Assembly: GCF_050003625.1 (NCBI RefSeq)
Contig: NC_134400.1
Location: 57,292,066 to 57,356,065 of the forward strand
Source of the DNA: Haematobia irritans
Lineage: Eukaryota > Arthropoda > Insecta > Diptera > Muscidae
Reading direction: 5' to 3'
Length of the DNA stretch: 64,000 bases
Below the pieces are notes generated by a model, which made no database searches, was not told where the DNA came from, and worked only from the letters and a program-made list of their open reading frames with translations. The stretch's first letter is position 1. Each line of letters starts with the position of its first letter. Positions 57,319-64,000 of the stretch are shown one piece after another. A program made the translations under genes and the position numbers.

Positions 57319-58849
57319 ATGAGACGGAATATTATCGTGAATCCAAATGATAACTGGAATAATCTTAACACTTTGCGTGAAACGAGACTTAGATTTAGTT
57401 TGGGTTCTGTTACGGATACTGATATTTTTGATGCTATAAATATGCTTAAACGCTCATCATCTTCATGCTATGACAGGATTCCTGCGAGTGTTGTGAAGGA
57501 ATTTAGTGACATCATTGTTCCTCCATTAGTAACCATCATAAACAATTTATTTCAAACAGCGATTTACCCTGAGGTTTTAAATATAAGTCGGATTGTACCA
57601 CTCGCAAAGAGTATCGTTGCATTATCAGTTGAGCAGTATAGACCAGTATCTATTCTGCCGATTGTTGATAAAATTCTAGAGAAAATTATATATGGGAAAT
57701 TAGTAAACTTTTTAGATTCCACAAATCTCATGTACAAATTACAGTATGGATTTAAGAAGGGATGTGGTACGGAGGAGACTGTAGTAAATGTTGTGAATTT
57801 TATATGTTATGTATGGGATTGGATTGTGGAATGGTTGGTGTAGGAGGGCTGTTCTTGGATTTTTCTAAAGCATTTGATCTTGTAGATCACAGGATATTAT
57901 TAGAAAAACTAGTACATAATGGTATATGCGGTAATGAATTACAACTTCTTGAAAACTTTTTGTCCCAACGTATACCGCATACGGTGTCAAAAGCGGAAGA
58001 ACTTTCGGTTAATTTTAGAAAATTTTGAACATTTTTAGAAAATTTTAACTAAACAGTATTACAAACGCTGGCATCACGCCGAAGTCACTAAAATATGTAA
58101 GTATTTTTGGAGAAATTCAAGAAAATTTATTAGTCCTAATTAAGTTTTTTCACTTATTAAAGTAAATTTTAAAGTTTGAAGGAAAAAATTGGAGTTCAAA
58201 ATTTCAAGAATGTCTTTAGTGCCATATGAAGTTCAATATGGGTGCATTTTTGGTAAAATGTACACATTTTAAGAAATTTTGAACTATTTTGTGGAAGACA
58301 CGAATTTAGTTAATCTTTATGCTTCATTTGTGTATATTTTTTCCCTCGGTTTTAATTAATTTAACTAACGTACGCAAAAAATATTAGAGTAAAGGAAACT
58401 TCCTCCAAACATAATAATTCCATGAACTAAAACAAAGTTAAATTGACTTTAGTGAAATAGAGAGTTCATTTTTTTTTTAGTGTATGTCGAGAATTGAATG
58501 TGGTGTACCCCAGGGAATTTGTTTGGGACCAATGTTATTTTTGCTTTATTTAAATGATTTGTCAAATTTACGATTATCTGGTCGACTTTTTATTTATGCA
58601 GACGATGTGTCGTTATTTTATCCATATAGGGATGAAAAGACATTGAAACTGTCCATTGAACGTGATGCATTTCTAATGAGTGAAAACGCTCGATTGAACA
58701 AATTTGTTTTAAATAGTAGTAAAACAAAATTAATTCTATTTAAGCCACACTCAAATCGGATGGGAACTCCATTTAGTGTGAGTTTTAACGGGGTTAGGAC
58801 TGAGCAGGTCAACACGGTTAACAGTTTGGCTGATAAGTCCCCAGTCTGA
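57319..58849 (+). pseudogene. Non-LTR retrotransposon ORF2: reverse transcriptase, MITE-interrupted
   Basis: 57319-57843 holds the fingers region (SSSCYDRIPASVVKEF, VEQYRPVSILPIVDKILEK, YGFKKGCGTEE). After a frameshift near 57800 comes GLFLDFSKAFDLVDH (catalytic Asp). A 460-bp MITE-like insert occupies about 58020-58482. The frame resumes with IECGVPQGICLGPMLFL and LFIYADDVSLFYPY, the catalytic YADD. It breaks again at 58820 where Himar1 is inserted; a few codons after 60103 (LLGVVY-like) continue the thumb. The motif style fits Jockey/CR1-type elements; the clade is not decided. Confidence 0.85.
58020..58482. repeat. MITE-like repeat inside the reverse transcriptase (copy 3)
   Basis: Collinear with 27780-28210 and 7560-7965. 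The right end ...GAGTTCATTTTTTTTTTAGTGTA abuts the reverse-transcriptase codons. It splits FLSQRIPHTVSK from IECGVPQG, which are about a dozen residues apart in intact elements. Confidence 0.7.
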
Positions 58850-60103
58850 CACATAGATGGCGTCGCTAGTGTTAAATGCATATTATTTTTATATAGTACC
58901 AACCTTCAAATGATTCGTGTCCAAATTTGACGTCTGTAAGTCAATTAGTTTGTAATATAGAGCGTCTTTTGTGAAGCAACTTTGGTTATAGTGAAAAAAA
59001 AATGGAAAAAAAGGAATTTCGTGTTTTGATAAAATACTGTTTTCTGAAGGGAAAAAATACGGTGGAAGCAAAAACTTGGCTTGATAATGAGTTTCCGGAC
59101 TCTGCCCCAGGGAAATCAACAATAATTGATTGGTATGCAAAATTCAAGCATGGTGAAATGAGCACGGAGGACGGTGAACGTAGTGGACGCCCGAAAGAGG
59201 TGGTTACCGACGAAAACATCAAAAAATCAACAAAATGATTTTGAATGAGTGTAAAATGAAGTTGATCGAGATAGCAGAAGCCTTTAATATATCGAAGGAA
59301 CGTGTTGGTCATATCATTCATCAATATTTGGATATGCGGAAGCTCTGTGCAAAATGGGTGCCGCGCGAGCTCACATTTGACCAAAAACAACACCGTATTG
59401 ATGATTCTGAGCGGTGTTTGCAGCTGTTAACTCGTAATACACCCGAGTTTTTCCATCGATATGTGACAATGGATGAAACATGGCTCCATCACTACACTCC
59501 TGAGTCCAATCTACAGTCGGCTGAGTGGACATCGACCGGTGAATCGTCTCCGAAGCGTGGAAAGACTCAAAAGTCCGCTGGCAAAGTAATGGCCTCTGTT
59601 TTTTTGGGATGCGCATGGAATAATTTTTATCGATTATCTTGAGAAGGGAAAACCCATGAACAGTGACTATTATATGACGTTATTGGAGCGTTTGAAGGTC
59701 GAAATCACGGCAAAACGGACCCATATGAAGAAGAAAAAAGTGTTGTTCCACCAAGACAACGCACCGTGCCACAAGTCATTGAGAACGATGCCAAAAATTC
59801 ATGAATTGGGCTTCGAATTGCTTCCCCACCCACCATATTCTCCAGATCTGGCTCCTAGCGACTTTTTCTTGTTCTCAGACCTCAAAAGAATGCTCGCAGG
59901 GAAAAATTTGACTGCAATGAAGAGGTGATCGTCAAAACTGAGGCCTATTTTGAGGCAAAACCGAAGGAGTACTACCAAAATGGTATCAAAAAATTGGAAG
60001 GTCGATATAATCGTTGAAGGGAACTATGTTGAATAATAAATACGAATTTTAACAAAAAAATGTGTTTTTTTTTGTTAGACCGGGGACTTGTCAGCCAACC
60101 TGT
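58821..60103 (+). mobile_element. Himar1-like mariner (irritans subfamily), near full length
   Basis: About 1.28 kb. Inverted ends ACAGTTTGGCTGATAAGTCC and ACAGGTTGGCTGACAAGTCC (from the right). The left flank is TA (58819-58820); the right flank reads TT, so the TSD is mutated. The 5' untranslated region and transposase follow the layout of Himar1, the mariner named from Haematobia irritans. Inserted in the reverse transcriptase of the older non-LTR element. Confidence 0.95.
59002..60045 (+). pseudogene. Himar1-like mariner transposase, frameshifted
   Basis: Starts MEKKEFRVLIKYCFLKGKN at 59002. The first helix-turn-helix (PGKSTIIDWYAKFKHGEMS) is intact. A one-base loss in an A-run near 59228 shifts the frame; the next frame (59235-59642) has the second HTH (EIAEAFNISKERVGHIIHQY) and VTMDETWLHHY (first Asp). 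One extra T in a T-run near 59605 shifts again. 59656-59928 gives FHQDNAPCHKS (second Asp) and YSPDLAPSDFF (third Asp, DD34D). A further shift comes at GKNLTAMKR; the last residues are recognisable to 60045. Only homopolymer errors and point changes separate it from the consensus family, so it is a young pseudogene or has sequencing indels. Confidence 0.95.
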
Positions 60104-60490
60104 TTTACTTGGTGTAGTATATATTTTGCATGCTTTTCGAAATGTGTACCATTTTTTATTCCTACTCTGCTTTTAAACTACACGCAAAAAAATAATTCTC
60201 TCCTCCCAAACGAAATTTTAGACAAACAAAGATCGTTTCTCATTTGCTTTTCGCTGTAAGGAAATTTATTTGGAAGAACAGTATATACTTTTTGTGATAA
60301 ACGTTTATTCTTTTCCCGGATATAAGAACAATTTCATAACGACTAACTCAAAAAAATATTTTCTGGCTAAAGATGTGAGCGAAATCTTTCTTACTTTCAC
60401 GAGGTTTTTTAGTTCTTAGAACCCTTTTCTGTAATACAAGCCATATAGAAGAAATTATTCGATTTTATGTATTTGTAAAATTTTACCTTT

Positions 60491-60561
60491 CGCCAGAACA
60501 GAAAATTGAACCGCGACCCTACACTGCGTAAGCAAAAACACTAACCATTGGGCTACGTAGC
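60491..60561 (-). other. tRNA-derived sequence, type 2 (degraded)
   Basis: Minus strand: A box TAGCCCAATGGTTAGTG, but the B box is weakened (GGTTCAATTT). Pair of 60667-60738. Confidence 0.55.
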
Positions 60562-60666
60562 TGTTATTGTCATCAACAGTCAAATAGTTATATTTATATA
60601 GCATCGTTTTCGGCGCCCACCAGCCGATTAAACAAACATTATTTAACAGAAACATACATTTAGTTG

Positions 60667-60738
60667 GGCACCGTGGAGCAATGGTTAATACGTCCGTCTT
60701 GTATACCAAGGGTCGTGGGTTCGATCCCCGCTTCGACC
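60667..60738 (+). other. tRNA-derived sequence, type 1
   Basis: Plus strand: A box TGGAGCAATGGTTAATACG, perfect B box GGGTTCGATCCC, followed by a T-run near 60750-60758. Confidence 0.65.
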
Positions 60739-60885
60739 GAACACCAAACTTTTTTTTTTGTTTTTTTTTCATATATTCCAGATATGATCGGAAGATTCCG
60801 AAAAGATGTTCAACAATACATACTACTATATTGAATAAACTTATTAAATACTTAAAGTTCGACAATAATTTTTTTATTGAAAAAA

Positions 60886-62081
60886 CAAGTATATACGGCC
60901 GTAAGTTCGGCCAGGCCGAATCTTATGTACCCTCTACCATGGATTAAGTAGAAACTTCTACGAAAGACTGTCATCTACAATCGAATTACGTGGGTTGTGG
61001 TATCTTGGGGATCGATTTATCTGAGGGCTATATATAACTATAGACCGATATCGACCTATTTAGGCATGGTTGTTAACGGCCATATACTAGCACAATGTAC
61101 CAAATTTCAACTGACTAGGATGAAATTTGATCCTCCAAGAGGCTCCAAAGCTAAATCTCGGGATCGGTTTATATGGGGGCTATATATGATTATGGACCGA
61201 TATGGACCACTTTTGGCATGGTTGTTAAATATCATGTACTACCACCACGTACAAAATTTCAACCAGATCGGATGAATTTTGGTTCTCCAAAAGACACCGG
61301 AGGTCAAATCTGGGGATCGGTTTATATGGGGGCTATATATAATTATGGACTGATATGAACCAATTCCTGAATCGTTGTTTGATACCATATACTAACTTCA
61401 CGTCCCAAATTTCAACCGAATCGGATGAATTTTGCTTTTCCAAGGGGCTCCGGAGGTCAAATCTGGGGATCGGTTTATATGGGGCCTATATATAATTATG
61501 GACCGATTTCGACCAATTTTTGCATGGGAGTTTGAGGCCATATATTAACACCACGTACCAAATTTCAACTGAATCAGATGAATTTTGGTCTTTCAAGTGG
61601 GAGCCTGGTGATCGGTTTATATGGGGGTCAAATCTGGTGATCGGTTTATATGGGGGCCATATGTAATTATGGACCGATATGGACCAATTTTTGCATGGTC
61701 ATGAGAGACCATATACTTACACTATGTATCAAATTTCAGCCGAATCGGATGAAATTTGCTTCTCTTAGAGGACGCGCAAGCCAAATTTGGGGGTCCGTTT
61801 ATATGGGGGCTATATGTAAAAGTGGACCTATATGGCTCATTTGCAATACCATCTGACATACATCAATAACAACTACTTGTGCCAAGTTTCAAGTCGATAG
61901 CTTCTTTCTTTCGGAAGTTAGCGTGATTTCAACAGACGGACGGACGGAGATGCTCAGATCGACTCAGAATTTCACCACGACCCAGAATATATATACTTTA
62001 TGGGGTCTTAGAGCAATATTTCGATGTGTTACAAACGGAATGACAAAGTTAATATACCCCCATCCTATGGTGGAGGGTATA
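60886..62081 (-). repeat. Family-A repeat, complete (A11), in a known target
   Basis: CAAGTATATACGGCCG ... ATGGTGGAGGGTATA, about five units of about 153 bp, no minisatellite. Because the interrupted element has an intact relative, the junctions are exact: insertion between two A residues (T-T on the other strand) with no target duplication. This defines the true ends of family A. Confidence 0.9.
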
Positions 62082-62190
62082 ATAAAATTTTTGTAACAAA
62101 CGAATTTTTTGGTGATAAAAGTTTGTTTTTTTTGGTGATAAAAGTTTAGAAGAAATTCGAAAAACTCTGACGGAAGAAAAACGTTGTATT

Positions 62191-62415
62191 TGAAACAAAC
62201 AATAGTTAAAATTACCCATTGAAAATATGAAAAAACTGAGTTGTAAAAAATTATATTAAAAGAACTTCCTGTGTAGTTAAAATAAAGAACATCTTTCGGA
62301 GAACAGTTTTGGTAGTGCATCACAATATTAGTGTTATATACATACATATATCATTAAACTGAGTCGTACAATATTCGTGCTCCCAAACGACATTATATTT
62401 TATTCTTTATATATC
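62191..62415. other. AT-rich spacer before the mucin 3' end
   Basis: 62215-62295 shares 'ttaaaagaacttcc' and 'gtagttaaaataaagaac' with 46950-47020. Nothing else seen. Confidence 0.4.
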
Positions 62416-62421
62416 TTTATT
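62416..62421 (-). terminator. Poly(A) signal of the mucin gene
   Basis: AATAAA on the minus strand 48 nt past the stop codon at 62470; a second AATAAA lies at 62399-62404. Either could direct cleavage. Confidence 0.5.
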
Positions 62422-62469
62422 CTCCCAATAAAACAAATAAAAATATTTTACTTCAGATAGTTCGGATGA

Positions 62470-64000
62470 TCAATTTTCACAATCGTGTATTAAACTTTTA
62501 TAATTACATACACAGTTAATTCTATCAAAATATTGTCCCCGGGGACATTTCATCTTAATTCCTTTGCCGTGGTGACATTCGTAGTAGATATTACAGTTTG
62601 AGGGGTCTCTAACGAAAGTTCCATCCGCCATTAGATGGCAACCTTCAACACTCATAACCTCAGTGTCAACTGTCCTCTTGGCGATCTTGAGGGTTTCTTC
62701 TGGACATTTAACCAAATAGCGATAATTACACATTTTCAAAATGGCATCGAAATATAATTCGCCTGGACAAGTTTGAGAATATGTCTCATTTCTGTAGCAT
62801 GTGAAGTAGTTCTTGCAATTATTTGGATCGGCAATAAAGTCTCCAGAGACGTGATTACCACATAGAGACCGTAGATTGTTGTCATTGTGGTTTATTTCTA
62901 ATTGAGAAGGGCGGCACGTTGTGGTGGTTAGAACACAAGCCATTGTGGAAGTTGTGCTTACCAGTTGTAGAGTTGTTGTTTTGTGGACAGTTGTAATGGT
63001 CGTAGTTGGGATTTCGTTGCAATTTTTGGTCGTTGTACTGCATAGCGTCGTGGTCGATAAATCTGTGGAAACATTGGTATCTTCGGTTGGAGTTTGAGAT
63101 GCCATCGTTGTCAATTCAGGCGTAGTTTCGGTTGCCATTGTAGTACTAAAACGTGTTGAAGTGGTTTGTGTTTCTTCGGTTGTAATTTGTTCCCCCGTTG
63201 TGCTTGATAGTTCTGTTGTAGTTTCTGTAATAGAAGTGGTTTCAGTTTCCTTTAAACCTTCGGTTGTAGAAACCATAGTTGTCGATAAATCTGATGTTGT
63301 TTCGATTGCTATTGTTGTACTAAATTCAGTTGTTAAAGAAGTGGTTTCAGTTTCTCGTAAATTTTCGGTTGTAGTTGGAGAAACCATAGTTGTCGATAAA
63401 TCTGATGTAGTTTTAATTCCTATTGTAGTACTAAATTCAGTTGTTGTAATAGAAGTTGTTCCAGTTTCTTTTAAATCTTCGGTTGTGTGTGCGAATTCTG
63501 TTGTAGTTTCACTAGAGGTTTGACTTTCCGTAGTTGTCGATAAATCTGATGTAGTTTCGATTGCTATTGTTGTACTAAATTCAGATGTTGTCATAGATGC
63601 GGTTTCAGTTTCTCGTAAATTTTCGGTTGTAGTTGGAGAAACCATAGTTGTCGATAAATCTGATGTAGTTTTAATTCCTATTGTAGTACTAAATTCAGTT
63701 GTTGTAATAGAAGTTGTTCCAGTTTCTTTTAAATCTTCGGTTGTGTGTGCGAATTCTGTTGTAGTTTCACTAGAGGTTTGACTTTCCGTAGTTGTCGATA
63801 AATCTGATGTAGTTTCGGTTGCTGTTGTTGTACTAAAATCAGATATTGTAATGGATGTGGGTTGTGTTTCATTTAAATCTTCGGTTGTGCTTGCTAACTC
63901 TGTTGTAGTTTCTGTCGTTGTAGTTGTTTCTGTGGGTACTTCGCTAGAAGTCGATAAATCGAATGTAGTGTCTGTGGCCATTGTAGAACTCACATCTGCT
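62470..64000 (-). CDS. Peritrophin-like mucin with two CBM14 domains (3' part)
   Basis: Minus strand, at least 507 codons open in one exon; the 5' end lies beyond the window. From the visible start to about residue 375 it is a Thr/Ser/Glu mucin region, including two near-identical tandem units of 86 residues (258 bp; DNA period 63491 to 63749) plus partial units, each with TSDLSTT, SETTTEFAHTTEDLKETG and TEFSTTI motifs. Two peritrophin-A (CBM14) domains follow: about residues 377-430 (six Cys; CGNHVSGDFIADPNNCKNYF) and 451-507 (six Cys plus one; CHLMADGTFVRDPSNCNIYY), ending YKSLIHDCEN. CBM14 domains bind chitin; with a heavily O-glycosylatable stalk the protein is probably secreted to the peritrophic matrix or a cuticle/tracheal surface. 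The signal peptide is not visible. It is the only intact host gene here. Confidence 0.9.
   Translation of the reverse strand, partial: ADVSSTMATDTTFDLSTSSEVPTETTTTTETTTELASTTEDLNETQPTSITISDFSTTTATETTSDLSTTTESQTSSETTTEFAHTTEDLKETGTTSITTTEFSTTIGIKTTSDLSTTMVSPTTTENLRETETASMTTSEFSTTIAIETTSDLSTTTESQTSSETTTEFAHTTEDLKETGTTSITTTEFSTTIGIKTTSDLSTTMVSPTTTENLRETETTSLTTEFSTTIAIETTSDLSTTMVSTTEGLKETETTSITETTTELSSTTGEQITTEETQTTSTRFSTTMATETTPELTTMASQTPTEDTNVSTDLSTTTLCSTTTKNCNEIPTTTITTVHKTTTLQLVSTTSTMACVLTTTTCRPSQLEINHNDNNLRSLCGNHVSGDFIADPNNCKNYFTCYRNETYSQTCPGELYFDAILKMCNYRYLVKCPEETLKIAKRTVDTEVMSVEGCHLMADGTFVRDPSNCNIYYECHHGKGIKMKCPRGQYFDRINCVCNYKSLIHDCEN

Larger units (their letters stand above)
60181..62190. 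mobile_element. tRNA-pair TIR element (short variant), split by family A
   Basis: Left end TA then CACGCAAAAAAATAATTCTC as at 19165. tRNA-like modules at 60491-60561 and 60667-60738. Its sequence stops at 60885 (ttattgaaaaaa) and resumes at 62082 (ataaaatttttgtaacaaacg) exactly as in the intact copy (near 19940-19970). The true right end (GCGTG then TA) is missing; similarity fades near 62190. Confidence 0.85.

Noticed and set aside
63161..63523. Plus-strand 120-codon Val/Ser-rich ORF
   Set aside because: Antisense shadow of the mucin Thr/Ser codons.

Overview
This is a window of AT-rich, intron-bearing, transposon-saturated animal DNA, most probably from a calyptrate (muscid-type) fly. The strongest clue is an almost complete but frameshifted copy of the irritans-subfamily mariner Himar1 at 58.8-60.1 kb, a family first known from the horn fly Haematobia irritans. 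The dominant dispersed repeat (end palindrome ACGGCCGT, other end TATACCCTCCACC) also looks like repeats I know from muscid flies. The species itself is not proven. || Only one host gene is convincing: the 3' part of a Thr/Ser-rich mucin with two C-terminal peritrophin-A (CBM14) chitin-binding domains, on the minus strand at 62.47-64.0 kb, running off the right edge. Nearly everything else is transposon, transposon fossil, or AT-rich DNA in which I see nothing. || Layout. 0-5.6 kb: the end of a family-A repeat, then a broken PIF/Harbinger transposase gene with a visible 55-nt intron and a nested palindromic MITE. 5.6-10.1 kb: a long TA-flanked element holding two head-to-head tRNA-like sequences, then a Transib-like element with a 5-bp target duplication and an RSS-like CACAGTG terminus. 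10.5-20.6 kb: two family-A repeats around unidentified coding remnants (an unclassified DDE-like pair of ORFs at 15-16 kb). 20.6-27.3 kb: a hAT-type MITE with a perfect 8-bp TSD, a decayed non-LTR retrotransposon, a family-D repeat and a DD41D (rosa-type) mariner relative. 28-36.4 kb: a family-C repeat, a Helitron 3' end, a piggyBac-like MITE, two hAT-type MITEs (one carrying a piece of reverse transcriptase) and a DD37E element with long TIRs. 37-56 kb: mostly family-A, C and D repeats, plus a C-terminal Transib transposase fragment with the RAG1-like catalytic Glu region at 50.4-50.9 kb. 56-62.2 kb: a nested stack in which a non-LTR retrotransposon is interrupted by a MITE, by Himar1, and probably by a tRNA-pair element that is itself split by a family-A repeat. 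|| The main novelty candidates are: (i) three diverged families (A, C, D) of large repeats sharing one architecture (5' hairpin, subterminal inverted repeat, 3' hairpin, no TSD, AA/TT target, central arrays of about 153 bp), best explained as Helentron-like rolling-circle elements; (ii) the Transib/RAG-like pieces; (iii) TIR elements with two divergent tRNA-derived promoters; (iv) a hAT MITE that has captured a reverse-transcriptase fragment. Strand for families A, C and D is given as hairpin-TATACCC end = 5', CTTG end = 3'. All TE names rest on motifs and termini read by eye; no database search was possible.
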